DNA of 64,000 nt from Streptomyces sp. NRRL S-646 (GCF_000720765.1 NZ_JODC01000027.1:17989-81988); one strand, 5' to 3'. Positions 25,604 to 33,658 are shown, counted from the stretch's first letter. Numbers and translations are program-made. Notes: a model not told the origin generated them from the sequence alone.

Positions 25604-26593
25604 ATGCTCGAAGACCTTCCGACCGCAGCGTCCTCCCCCACAGCGTGGCCGGCCGCGTATCCGCAGGGATACGCGGTCGTTGACGTGGAGACCACCGGCC
25701 TGGCCCGGGACGACCGGATAATCTCCGCGGCCGTCTACCGGCTGGACGCGCGCGGCGAGGTCCAGGACCACTGGTACACGACGGTCAACCCGGAGCGGGA
25801 TCCGGGGCCGGTGTGGATCCACGGCCTGACGAGCGAGGCGCTCGAGGGTGCGCCCCTCTTCCAGGACATCGCCGAGGAGTTCGCGACCCGGTTGGAGGGC
25901 CGGGTGCTCGTCGCGCACAACGCGGTCTTCGACTGGCAGATGATCGCGCGGGAGTACGCGCGCGCGGAGCGCGAGGCGCCGGTGCGGCAGCGGCTGTGCA
26001 CCATCGCGCTCTCCAAGGAGCTGGGCCTGCCGCTGCCCAACCACAAGCTGGAGTCGCTGGCCGCCCACTTCGGCGTCGTGCAGCAGCGCGCGCACCACGC
26101 GCTGGACGACGCGCGCGTGCTGGCGGAGGCGTTCCGGCCGAGCCTCGTGGCCGCGGCGGCCGGGGGCGTACGGCTGCCGCTGCACGAGTGCCGGCCGCTG
26201 ACGGAGTGGGCGGACCGGCCCGCGCCCCGGATCGGACAGCAGAGCGGGGGCTACGGCAGCTATCGGCCGAGCAGTTGGCGCCCCTCCCGCAAAAGGCCCG
26301 TATGCCCATATCCCAACCCGGGTCGCTATGAAGACGGCAAACCACTCAAGCAGGGCATGCGGATCGCCTTCTCCGGGGACACCTCCGTGGAGCGGGAGCT
26401 GCTGGAGGACCGCGCGGTCGAGGCGGGGCTGCATGTCGCGACGAGCCTGTCCCGGCTGACCAGCCTGCTCGTCACGAACGACCCTGACTCGGGTACGTCG
26501 AAGGTGGTCAAGGCCCGGCAGTACGGGACTCCGGTGGTGGACGAGGCGGCGTTCGGACAGCTGCTCAGGGATGTGGAGCCCGCCGACGGATGA
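25604..26593 (+). CDS. DEDDh 3'-5' exonuclease with BRCT-like tail
   Basis: 329 residues. Exonuclease domain about 20-190: VVDVETTG (Asp27, Glu29), HNAVFDWQM with the second Asp, and HHALDDA for the His-x4-Asp motif. This is the DnaQ-like DEDDh family. After a proline/serine-rich linker, the last 85 residues (GMRIAFSGDTSVERELLEDRAVEAGLHVA) look like a BRCT domain. Likely acts in DNA repair or RNA/DNA trimming. ATG 25604 follows CAGGGACC. Monocistronic as far as can be seen. Confidence 0.88.
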   Translation: MLEDLPTAASSPTAWPAAYPQGYAVVDVETTGLARDDRIISAAVYRLDARGEVQDHWYTTVNPERDPGPVWIHGLTSEALEGAPLFQDIAEEFATRLEGRVLVAHNAVFDWQMIAREYARAEREAPVRQRLCTIALSKELGLPLPNHKLESLAAHFGVVQQRAHHALDDARVLAEAFRPSLVAAAAGGVRLPLHECRPLTEWADRPAPRIGQQSGGYGSYRPSSWRPSRKRPVCPYPNPGRYEDGKPLKQGMRIAFSGDTSVERELLEDRAVEAGLHVATSLSRLTSLLVTNDPDSGTSKVVKARQYGTPVVDEAAFGQLLRDVEPADG

Positions 26594-26673
26594 CCCGTAC
26601 GGACGGGTGATTGCCACGCGACTCGCCCGCCGCCCGCTCGCCCGCGCGGCGGCGACGGCTCACCCTGTGGCGC

Positions 26674-26907
26674 ATGGCGACCTGTGAAGTATGTGGCAAT
26701 GACTACGGAATGACCTTCGAGGTGCATGCGCAGGGAGCGGTGCACGTCTTCGACTGCTTCTCCTGCGCGATCCACCGCATGGCACCCGTGTGCGAGCACT
26801 GCCGTGTGTCGATCATCGGGCAGGGAGTCGAGGTCGACGGCCAGTGGTTCTGCGGAGCGCACTGCGCCCGCGAGGAGGGCAAGGTGGGCATCGTCGACAA
26901 GGTGTAA
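26674..26907 (+). CDS. 77-residue zinc-ribbon-like protein
   Basis: Eight cysteines in four pairs: CEVC, CFSC, CEHC, CGAHC, enough for two structural zinc sites. It has no DNA- or RNA-binding signature I recognise. The start ATG 26674 opens directly into the first cysteine pair. A strong hairpin (26929-26957) follows. Function unknown; the composition suggests a cytoplasmic metal-binding adaptor. Confidence 0.75.
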   Translation: MATCEVCGNDYGMTFEVHAQGAVHVFDCFSCAIHRMAPVCEHCRVSIIGQGVEVDGQWFCGAHCAREEGKVGIVDKV

Positions 26908-26928
26908 CCCGCTACCCGCCCGTATGCG

Positions 26929-26957
26929 CCCCACGACCGAGTTGTACGGTCGTGGGG
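26929..26957. terminator. hairpin reaching the SURF1 start codon
   Basis: Perfect 11-bp stem (CCCCACGACCG / CGGTCGTGGGG) with a 7-base loop, 21 bases after the zinc-ribbon gene stop. The last base of the right arm is the G of the SURF1 GTG, so it may be both terminator and translational mask. Confidence 0.6.
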
Positions 26958-27748
26958 TGTACCGCTTCCTGTTGTCCCGGCAGTGGGTGATCCTCACCCT
27001 GATCGCCCTCCTCCTGATCCCCACGATGATCAGGCTGGGCATCTGGCAGAAGCACCGCTACGAGATGCGCACCGCCCGCAACGACCTGGTCTCCGCGGCG
27101 CTGCACGCGAAGCCGGTCCCCGTGGAGCAGCTCACCTCCCCCGGACACGCGGTCACCAGCACCGACAAATACCGCACCGTCACCGCGACGGGCACCTTCG
27201 ACACCGCCCGCGAGGAAGTCGTCAGGCGCCGCACCAACTCCGACGACGAGGTCGGCTTCCATGTCCTGACCCCGTTCGTCCTGACGGACGGCAAGGTGGT
27301 GCTGGTCAACCGCGGCTGGATCCCGGCGAACGGGGCACAGACCACCTTCCCGAAGATCCCCGCGCCGCCCGCCGGCAAGGTCACCATCAAGGGGCGGCTG
27401 AAGGCCGACGAGACGACCGCGGCGAGCGGCATCAAGGAGATCAAGGGGCTGCCGGACCGGCAGGTCATGCTGATCAACAGCGAGGAGCAGGCCCGGCGGC
27501 TCGGGGCCACGGTCCTCGGCGGTTACATCGAGCAGACGGCGCCGGAGGCGAAGGGCAACAGCCCCGAACAGATCTCCGACCCCGGCAGCGAGGACGCCCC
27601 GCTGAACTACGCGTACATGATCCAGTGGTGGCTGTTCGCCGCCGGTGTCCCGGTGGGTTGGTGGGTGCTCGTACGACGCGAGCGCCGTGACCGGGAGGAA
27701 GCGGCCGCCAAGGAACAGGCGCAGGAAGCGGAACCCGCAGCGGTGTAG
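26957..27748 (+). CDS. SURF1-family protein
   Basis: 263 residues. An N-terminal membrane helix (WVILTLIALLLIPTMIRLGIWQ), an extracytoplasmic domain with VLVNRGWIPAN, a second helix near residue 228 (MIQWWLFAAGVPVGWWVLV), and a charged cytoplasmic tail. This is the two-helix SURF1 topology; the family helps assemble cytochrome c oxidase and heme a insertion. The GTG 26957 start fits homologues beginning with YRFLL; ATG 26924 is an alternative. It is not next to cox genes here. Confidence 0.9.
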   Translation: MYRFLLSRQWVILTLIALLLIPTMIRLGIWQKHRYEMRTARNDLVSAALHAKPVPVEQLTSPGHAVTSTDKYRTVTATGTFDTAREEVVRRRTNSDDEVGFHVLTPFVLTDGKVVLVNRGWIPANGAQTTFPKIPAPPAGKVTIKGRLKADETTAASGIKEIKGLPDRQVMLINSEEQARRLGATVLGGYIEQTAPEAKGNSPEQISDPGSEDAPLNYAYMIQWWLFAAGVPVGWWVLVRRERRDREEAAAKEQAQEAEPAAV

Positions 27749-27799
27749 CCACGCGCCGGTCACTCCCCCGGCCCCACCCCGGATTGCCCTGCGGCCCTT

Positions 27800-29605
27800 G
27801 TGGGAACCCGCAACTCCGTGCATCCCCGTATCGAGGACTACGCCCTCATCGGCGACGAACAGACCGCGGCCCTGGTCGGCCGGGACGGCTCGGTCGACTG
27901 GCTGTGCCTGCCCCGCTTCGACTCGCCTGCCTGCTTCGCCAAGCTGCTCGGCGACAAGGAGAACGGCCACTGGCGCATCGCACCCAAGGGCGCCAAGGGC
28001 CACTGCACCCGCCGCGCCTACCGCCCCGGCACCCTCGTCCTGGACACCGAGTGGGAGACCGCCGAGGGGGCGGTGCGCGTCACCGACCTGATGCCGCAGC
28101 GCGACCACGCCCCCGACCTCGTACGCGTCGTCGAGGGCCTGCACGGCAAGGTGACCGTCCGCAGCACGCTGCGGCTGCGCTTCGACTACGGCTCGATCGT
28201 GCCGTGGATGCGCAAAACCAACAGCCACCGGGTGGCGATCGCCGGCCCGGACTCGGTGTGGCTGCGCACCGAACCCCCGGTGCACACCTGGGGCGAGGAC
28301 TACGGCACACACTCGGAGTTCACCCTGAAGAAGGGCGAGAAGGTCGCGTTCGTCCTCACCTGGCACCCCTCGCACCACCCGCGTCCGCCCCAGATCGACC
28401 CGTACAAGGCGCTGCACACCAGCGTGAAGGACTGGCAGAAGTGGTCCGCCGCATGCCGCTACGACGGTCCCCACCGCGACGCCGTGCTGCGCTCCCTGCT
28501 CACTCTCAAGGCCCTCACCTACGCCCCGACCGGCGGCATCGTCGCCGCCCCCACCACCTCACTGCCCGAGGAGCTCGGCGGGGTGCGGAACTGGGACTAC
28601 CGCTACTGCTGGCTGCGCGACTCCACCCTCACCCTCGGCGCGCTCCTGGCGTGCGGCTACCACGAGGAGGCCGAGGCGTGGCGGAACTGGCTGCTGCGCG
28701 CGGTCGCGGGCGACCCGGCCGACCTGCAGATCATGTACGGCCTCGCGGGCGAGCGGCGGCTGCCCGAGTTCGAGCTGTCGTGGCTGTCCGGCTTCGCGGA
28801 CTCGACGCCCGTGCGGATCGGCAACGAGGCCGTGAACCAGCTGCAGCTGGACGTGTACGGCGAGGTCCTGGACTCGCTGTCGCTGGCCCGGAGTTCGGGC
28901 CTGTCCGCCAAGCCGCACACGTGGGCGATCCAGGCCACCCTGATGGACTGGCTGCAGGCACAGTGGCGACAGCCCGACGAGGGGCTGTGGGAGGTGCGCG
29001 GCGGCCGCCGCCAGTTCGTCCACTCCAAGGTCATGGTGTGGGTGGCCGCCGACCGTGCCGTGCGCACGCTGGAGGAGAACCCGAAGCTGCGCGGCGACGT
29101 GGACGGCTGGCGCGCGCTGCGCGACGAGGTGCACCGCGAGGTGTGCGAGAAGGGCTTCGACACCGAGCGGAACACGTTCACACAGTCCTACGGGTCCCGC
29201 GAACTCGACGCCGCGCTCCTGCTCATCCCGCGCGTGGGCTTCCTTCCGCCCGACGACCCGCGCGTGATCGGCACCGTCGACGCGATCCGCGAGGAGCTGG
29301 GCCACGACGGCTTCCTGCGCCGCTACAGCACCGACGAGACGACGGTCGACGGGCTGCCCGGCGACGAGGGCACGTTCCTGGTGTGCTCGTTCTGGCTCGC
29401 GGACGCACTGCACATGACGGGCCGCAAGAAGGAGGCACGGGAGCTGTTCGAACGGCTGGTGGGGCTCACCAACGACGTGGGTCTGCTGGCCGAGGAGTAC
29501 GACCCCGTGGCCGGCCGCCAGCTCGGCAACTTCCCGCAGGCCTTCAGCCACGTCGGTCTGGTGAACACCGCCCTCGCCCTGTTCGGGGACGACGAGGCAG
29601 GATAG
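27800..29605 (+). CDS. glycoside hydrolase family 15 protein
   Basis: 601 residues. It starts with the typical VHPRIEDYALIGDEQTAALV and DGSVDWLCLPRFDSPACFA, followed by a beta-rich N-domain and an (alpha/alpha)6 domain from about residue 225 (GGVRNWDYRYCWLRDST, with the RNWDYR motif). LAEEYDP near the end supplies the likely catalytic base. Homologues include glucoamylases and actinobacterial trehalases, so the substrate is probably an alpha-linked glucan or trehalose. GTG 27800 lacks a clear ribosome site; GTG 27818 is an alternative. The next gene starts 5 bases after its stop. Confidence 0.88.
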   Translation: MGTRNSVHPRIEDYALIGDEQTAALVGRDGSVDWLCLPRFDSPACFAKLLGDKENGHWRIAPKGAKGHCTRRAYRPGTLVLDTEWETAEGAVRVTDLMPQRDHAPDLVRVVEGLHGKVTVRSTLRLRFDYGSIVPWMRKTNSHRVAIAGPDSVWLRTEPPVHTWGEDYGTHSEFTLKKGEKVAFVLTWHPSHHPRPPQIDPYKALHTSVKDWQKWSAACRYDGPHRDAVLRSLLTLKALTYAPTGGIVAAPTTSLPEELGGVRNWDYRYCWLRDSTLTLGALLACGYHEEAEAWRNWLLRAVAGDPADLQIMYGLAGERRLPEFELSWLSGFADSTPVRIGNEAVNQLQLDVYGEVLDSLSLARSSGLSAKPHTWAIQATLMDWLQAQWRQPDEGLWEVRGGRRQFVHSKVMVWVAADRAVRTLEENPKLRGDVDGWRALRDEVHREVCEKGFDTERNTFTQSYGSRELDAALLLIPRVGFLPPDDPRVIGTVDAIREELGHDGFLRRYSTDETTVDGLPGDEGTFLVCSFWLADALHMTGRKKEARELFERLVGLTNDVGLLAEEYDPVAGRQLGNFPQAFSHVGLVNTALALFGDDEAG

Positions 29606-29610
29606 GGGCC

Positions 29611-30366
29611 ATGGATCTTGGACTGAAGGACCGGGTGTACGTCGTCACGGGGGCCACGCGGGGCCTCGGCAATGCCTCCGCGCGTGAGCTCGTCGCGGAC
29701 GGCGCGAAGGTGGTCGTGACGGGGCGGGACGAGAAGCGGGTCGCCGACGCGGCGGCCGAGCTGGGGCCCGATGCCCACGGGGTGGCCGTCGACAACGCCG
29801 ACCCCGAGGCCCCGGCGCGGCTGATCGCGGCGGCCCGGGAGAGGTTCGGCGGTTTCGACGGCATCCTCATCAGCGTGGGCGGGCCTCCGGCCGGGTTCCT
29901 GGCGGACAACACGGACGACCAGTGGCGTACGGCGTTCGAGTCCGTCTTCCTGGGGGCCGTGCGGCTTGCCCGGGAGGCCGCCATGCAGTTGGAGGAGGGC
30001 GGTGTCATCGGGTTCGTGCTGTCGGCCTCGGTGTACGAGCCGATTCCCGCGCTCACCATTTCCAACGGGCTGCGCCCCGGGCTGGCCGGATTCGCCAAGT
30101 CCCTCGCCGACGAGTTGGGGCCCCGGGGAATCCGGGTCGTGGGTCTGCTGCCCTCCCGTATCGACACGGACCGGGTCCGCGAATTGGACGGACTGTCCGC
30201 CGATCCCGAAGCCACGCGTACCGCGAACGAATCCCGTATTCCACTGCGGCGTTACGGCACACCGGAGGAGTTCGGGCGGACGGCGGCTTTCCTGTTGTCC
30301 CCCGCCGCTTCCTATCTGACCGGGATCATGATCCCCGTCGACGGCGGAATGCGGCACGGATTCTGA
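29611..30366 (+). CDS. atypical SDR-family oxidoreductase
   Basis: 251 residues. The cofactor motif TGATRGLGNASARELV is normal and the C-terminus (YLTGIMIPVDGGMRHGF) is SDR-like. However the usual NAG is SVGG, and where Y-x3-K should stand there is SNGLR (about residues 151-155). Catalysis by the standard proton relay therefore seems unlikely; a non-catalytic or different mechanism is possible. ATG 29611 follows GGGGCC and lies 5 bases after the GH15 stop, so the two are probably co-transcribed. Confidence 0.85.
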   Translation: MDLGLKDRVYVVTGATRGLGNASARELVADGAKVVVTGRDEKRVADAAAELGPDAHGVAVDNADPEAPARLIAAARERFGGFDGILISVGGPPAGFLADNTDDQWRTAFESVFLGAVRLAREAAMQLEEGGVIGFVLSASVYEPIPALTISNGLRPGLAGFAKSLADELGPRGIRVVGLLPSRIDTDRVRELDGLSADPEATRTANESRIPLRRYGTPEEFGRTAAFLLSPAASYLTGIMIPVDGGMRHGF

Positions 30367-30369
30367 AGG

Positions 30370-30948
30370 TCAACTGACCCTCTCCGCACGGTGCTTGACG
30401 CCCTTCATCCGCACCTCGGCGGGAAATGCGGCGAGACCCGCGGAATTGCGTGCGTGCATCAGGGCCCGGGTCGTGAGCTCGTGCAGGGCCGTTCCCGGGT
30501 CCACGTGCGGTTCCAGGAGGAGTTGCACGCGCGCCTCGGGGGCGGTACGGCGGCCGGTCAGATGGGCACGGGCATGCGCCACTCCCTCCAACTCGCCCGC
30601 CTCGCTCGCCAGTACGCCTTCCAGGGCCCGGCCCCGCAGCAGCGCGCCCTCGCCGTCACCGGTGTCCACCAGGACCTCGGCGAGGCGGCGTCGGCGCAGG
30701 ACCGCGGTCAGCCACCACAGGGCGAGCAGGACCAGGACGGCCAGTACGGCGATGACGGTGGGCCACCACCAGCCGGAGCCCTGCCAGCGGGTGCGTTCGG
30801 CGTCGCTGAGCAGGACGTCGTGCCGGCCGTCGTGGATCCACCAGGACGGGGGCGGAGCGCCGAGCCCGACGGCCAGGACCGAGCCGCCCAGCAGGAGCAG
30901 GGCGAGTCCGACGATCCCGATAAGTACCCGGTTGACGATCCTGAGCAT
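30370..30948 (-). CDS. amaP: AmaP-like alkaline shock membrane anchor protein
   Basis: About 192 residues. Two N-terminal membrane helices (NRVLIGIVGLALLLLGGSVLAVGLG and WWPTVIAVLAVLVLLALWWLTAVL), then a soluble domain of Asp23-like pattern. In Firmicutes AmaP anchors Asp23 to the membrane. ATG 30948 has AAGGGG eight bases upstream; GTG 30957, overlapping the preceding stop, is an alternative. Last of five same-strand envelope-stress genes (32773 down to 30370). Convergent with the SDR gene, 3 bases apart. Confidence 0.78.
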   Translation of the reverse strand: MLRIVNRVLIGIVGLALLLLGGSVLAVGLGAPPPSWWIHDGRHDVLLSDAERTRWQGSGWWWPTVIAVLAVLVLLALWWLTAVLRRRRLAEVLVDTGDGEGALLRGRALEGVLASEAGELEGVAHARAHLTGRRTAPEARVQLLLEPHVDPGTALHELTTRALMHARNSAGLAAFPAEVRMKGVKHRAERVS

Positions 30949-30953
30949 CGCCC

Positions 30954-31604
30954 TCACCCCTTCCGTCCGGGACGCCGTACGTGCACCGACAGCGCGGGCG
31001 GGTGGGTGAGCCCCAGGCCCCTGATCGCGTCGTCGAGCGTGGCGTTCAGGTCGGCGCGTACGTCGCCCAGTTCGCGGAAGTGCGAGACGGCGTACACGTC
31101 GGCACGGGCGCGGCGCATCCGGACCCGTACCGACTGGACGCCGGCGACCTCCATGGCGCGGTCGCGCAGCACGAAGGCCGCCGCCTCGCGGTGCAGTCCG
31201 GCGCGGACGTCGGCGTGGGTGCGCCGCATCGGCAGGACCCCGCGCAGACCGGGGGTGACCGCCAGCACGACCAGCCAGAGGCCGAGGACGGCGGCGACCC
31301 CGGCGCCGACGAGCACCCAGGTGTCGTCGAGGGGGCGCTCGGCGAGCCGGCGGGCGAGTTCGCGGCGCCAGGCCATCGCGGGCCGGTGCGCCCGTACGGC
31401 CGCGATGTCGTACAGGAACAGGCCGGCGACCGCCAGGACCAGTACCGCCACGATGCCCGCGGGGATCCGGCGCGCCGACCAGAAGCGGCCCTGATCACCG
31501 TCGTGGCCGGACGGCTCAGGCCCGTATGCCGGTGCGTCATCGGGTGCCTTCTCGATGACCGGTAGTCGTTGTGTGGTGCCCTCGGAGCCCTGGGGCTCGC
31601 TCAT
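30954..31604 (-). CDS. DUF6286-type membrane protein of the Asp23 cluster
   Basis: 216 residues. A polar N-terminal 45 is followed by two membrane helices (RIPAGIVAVLVLAVAGLFLYDI and WVLVGAGVAAVLGLWLVVLAV) with a conserved loop between them (AWRRELARRLAERPLDDTW). A C-terminal domain with REAAAFVLRDRAMEV and VRVRMRRARADVYA resembles the AmaP tail. It matches the actinobacterial DUF6286 group linked to Asp23 genes. ATG 31604 has GGGGAGG upstream and overlaps the previous stop (ATGA). Confidence 0.8.
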   Translation of the reverse strand: MSEPQGSEGTTQRLPVIEKAPDDAPAYGPEPSGHDGDQGRFWSARRIPAGIVAVLVLAVAGLFLYDIAAVRAHRPAMAWRRELARRLAERPLDDTWVLVGAGVAAVLGLWLVVLAVTPGLRGVLPMRRTHADVRAGLHREAAAFVLRDRAMEVAGVQSVRVRMRRARADVYAVSHFRELGDVRADLNATLDDAIRGLGLTHPPALSVHVRRPGRKG

Positions 31605-32029
31605 CGCGTCCTCCCCTGTGCCACGCCGTGTGCCGGGGTCAGATGCAGCCGCTCCACGTGAACGGCCACCTCCGGCACCTCCATGCCCACCAACGCGCCT
31701 ACCCGCGAAGCGACATGTCGACGCACATCCGCGCATCGGGCACCGATGTCGCAGGGGTAGTCGAGCTCGATGTGGATGCGGACGTGGGCTGCCGCGATGG
31801 GGGTCCCCCCGCTCGAGGGAAGCCGAGAGTGGGAGCGGACGACGACGGTGGCGTGCGGGGGTGAGGTGTCCTCGGACTGGTCACTGAGGGTCTCCCTGGC
31901 CGCCTGGGCGGCGATCTTCGAGACCACCCGGTCGGCGATCCTGGTGGCCCCGCGCTCGCCCGGCGCGACGGTGGCCGTGGGTCTGCGCAGCTCACCGACA
32001 CCGTCGCTCACCGTGCTCACCGTGCTCAC
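31601..32029 (-). CDS. Asp23/Gls24-family protein with an inserted repeat
   Basis: 142 residues. The two halves of an Asp23 domain are recognisable: ATRIADRVVSKIAAQAARET before, and VRIHIELDYPCDIGARCADVRRHVASRVGALVGMEV after. Between them residues about 65-78 (SHSRLPSSGGTPIAA) are encoded by a 41-bp dispersed repeat and have no counterpart in the family. The insertion keeps frame and sits at a beta-strand junction. Three in-frame GTG codons (GTGAGCACG repeats) compete as start; the first, 32029, is given. Confidence 0.8.
   Translation of the reverse strand: MSTVSTVSDGVGELRRPTATVAPGERGATRIADRVVSKIAAQAARETLSDQSEDTSPPHATVVVRSHSRLPSSGGTPIAAAHVRIHIELDYPCDIGARCADVRRHVASRVGALVGMEVPEVAVHVERLHLTPAHGVAQGRTR
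31797..31837 (+). repeat. 41-bp dispersed element, copy B, inside a gene
   Basis: ATGGGGGTCCCCCCGCTCGA ... GAGAGTGGG; differs from copies A and C at a handful of positions. It lies within the Asp23 gene at 31601-32029 and is read antisense to the element's given orientation, adding about 14 residues in frame. Confidence 0.85.
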
Positions 32030-32211
32030 CGCCGACGGTCGTCACGCGTACGGAAGAAGTCGCCGATCTCCAGATCCCCCTCCAGGAACCGGCCGACGAC
32101 GAACCCGATGGCGCCCAGGGCGGCCACCAGCACGAAGGCGCCGAAGCCGCCGAAGTATCCGGCGAAGCCCAGCGCCATTCCGGCGATCATGCCGACCATG
32201 GCCCTGCTCAT
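32026..32211 (-). CDS. 61-residue membrane protein of the Asp23 cluster
   Basis: Two short, glycine-rich hydrophobic segments (MVGMIAGMALGFAGYFGGFGA and FVLVAALGAIGFVVGRFLEG) followed by a charged end (DLEIGDFFRTRDDRRR). Size and placement match the small DUF2273-like membrane proteins often found with Asp23/AmaP genes. The stop overlaps the start region of the next Asp23 gene. Probably part of the same membrane-anchored complex; inferred. Confidence 0.75.
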   Translation of the reverse strand: MSRAMVGMIAGMALGFAGYFGGFGAFVLVAALGAIGFVVGRFLEGDLEIGDFFRTRDDRRR

Positions 32212-32226
32212 CGTGCGCTCCCCTCA

Positions 32227-32265
32227 GTGGTGCGGTTGTCCGGTTCGGTGGTGCGGTTGTCCGGT
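32227..32265. repeat. short tandem direct repeat upstream of the Asp23 cluster genes
   Basis: GTGGTGCGGTTGTCCGGT occurs twice with period 21 in the 64-base gap between two minus-strand genes. It may reflect replication slippage or a repeated RNA-binding site. Confidence 0.6.
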
Positions 32266-32275
32266 CGCCGGCGGG

Positions 32276-32773
32276 TCACTGGAGCCGGGTCTCCGGCTCC
32301 TCGTCCTCTTCCTCCGGCAGCTTCACATCGCTCACGGCGATGTTGACCTCGACGACCTCGAGGCCCGCCATTCGTTCCACCGCCGCGATCACGTTCTCGC
32401 GCACGGCGTGGGCGACATCGGAGATCGAGACGCCGTACTCGACCACGATCTCCAGGTCGAGCGCCGTCTGCACCTCGCCGACCTCGACCTTCACACCCCG
32501 CGTCACGGACTTCGACCCTCCGGGTACCCGATCGCGCACGGCTCCGAAGGTGCGGCTGAGCCCGCTGCCCAGGGCGTGTACGCCGACCACGTCCCGGGCG
32601 GCCAGCCCGGCGATCTTCTCCACGACCCCGTCGGCAATCGTCGTCCGCCCCCGGGTGGCGGGGTCTCCTCCGCCGCGCCGCGTCGGCTGGGCCTTGCGCA
32701 TCGTCGGGGGGTCCGTCGCCTCGCTCGTTCCTTGGGGGTTCCCCGTCCGGTTCTGCTCCGTCATGTCGGTCAT
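32276..32773 (-). CDS. Asp23/Gls24-family envelope stress protein
   Basis: 165 residues with an intact Asp23 domain: GRTTIADGVVEKIAGLAARDVVGV, then VEVGEVQTALDLEIVVEYGVSISDVAHAVRENVIAAVERMAGLEVVEVNIAV. Polar N-terminal 40 and an acidic C-terminus (LPEEEDEEPETRLQ). Asp23 proteins form membrane-associated clouds via AmaP and respond to cell-wall stress. First gene of the five-gene minus-strand cluster. Start ATG 32773 or 32764. Confidence 0.88.
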   Translation of the reverse strand: MTDMTEQNRTGNPQGTSEATDPPTMRKAQPTRRGGGDPATRGRTTIADGVVEKIAGLAARDVVGVHALGSGLSRTFGAVRDRVPGGSKSVTRGVKVEVGEVQTALDLEIVVEYGVSISDVAHAVRENVIAAVERMAGLEVVEVNIAVSDVKLPEEEDEEPETRLQ

Positions 32774-32861
32774 CGCCGCACGTCCCTTTCGGTTCGTCGT
32801 CCTACGACCACGGTAAGCGGGGTTGCGCCGCCGCGCGCCGGGGATGCGGCAGGCTGGAGGA

Positions 32862-33575
32862 ATGACGACGGAACGGTGGGCACAGGCAGTACGGCATCAG
32901 TTGGGCCTCGGCAGGCTCCTGCCCCTGGGCGGGCCGCACGACGGCTCATGGATCTCGGAGGAGGCGGCCGAGGCGGTGCTCCGGCGCACGGCCGGGGAAC
33001 TGCGCGGGGTACGGCTGGACGCGCTCCGCATCGCACTCGCCGACCCGGACACCGCTCACGACCCCGCCGTACCGCCGCCGCCGAGCGCCCTGCCGCCCGG
33101 ACCGCTGCGCGTGACGGCGGACTTCGCCGCGACGGCGTCCGAGCCGCTGCCGACGACGGCGGCCCTGGTGCGTACGACGTTGGAAGCCGCGGCGACAGAA
33201 CTCCTGGGCCTGGCGGTGGCCGAGGTCGACCTGCGGGTCACGGCCCTGCTGGACGAGGACCCGGAACCCGCCCCGGTACGAGCACCGGCACCGCCGCCCG
33301 CCGCGGAGCCCGACGACGCGGACGAACTGCGCGCGGCGACCGCAGCCCTGATGGTCCCGGGCGTCACCCATCTGACGGGCGGCCTGGGCCGAGCGGCGGT
33401 GCACATCACGACCCTCCAGGAGGAGGGCAGCCTCCCGCACCGCCACGCCCGCGTGGAACTCGCGGTGAGCGCGAGCCACCGAGCCTCGGACGTGGCCCGG
33501 CAGGTCCGCGCGGCGGTCACCGAGTCACTGCCCGATCACCCGACGGTGGCGGTGCTGGTGACAGCAGTCGGCTGA
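32862..33575 (+). CDS. Asp23-related protein of unknown function
   Basis: 237 residues from ATG 32862, with GGAGG just upstream. Two segments have the beta-alpha-beta pattern of Asp23 (LRVTADFAATASEPLPTTAALVRTTLEAAATELLGLAVAEVDLRV and HARVELAVSASHRASDVARQVRAAVTESLPDHPTVAVLV), separated by a proline-rich linker. Homologues are, from memory, sometimes labelled nucleopolyhedrovirus P10 family, a misleading name. It is divergent from the Asp23 cluster across 88 bases, so shared regulation is likely. Confidence 0.65.
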   Translation: MTTERWAQAVRHQLGLGRLLPLGGPHDGSWISEEAAEAVLRRTAGELRGVRLDALRIALADPDTAHDPAVPPPPSALPPGPLRVTADFAATASEPLPTTAALVRTTLEAAATELLGLAVAEVDLRVTALLDEDPEPAPVRAPAPPPAAEPDDADELRAATAALMVPGVTHLTGGLGRAAVHITTLQEEGSLPHRHARVELAVSASHRASDVARQVRAAVTESLPDHPTVAVLVTAVG

Positions 33576-33589
33576 TTCCGCGCCGGTCC

Positions 33590-33658
33590 GGCAGCGGCTT
33601 TCAGGGGCGCGGGGCTGTGTCAATCTGCGGCTCCGCCGCGCGGGCGCGACCGGCCACG
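33590..33658 (+). repeat. dispersed GC-rich repeat, copy 2
   Basis: GCAGCGGCTTTCAGGGGCGC, GGGGCTGTGTCAATCTGCGG, CTCCGCCGCGCGGGCGCGACC in order. It sits just after a stop codon between convergent genes. It shares its first 22 bases with the inverted complement of the 28-bp tandem unit at 37780-38009. Confidence 0.8.
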
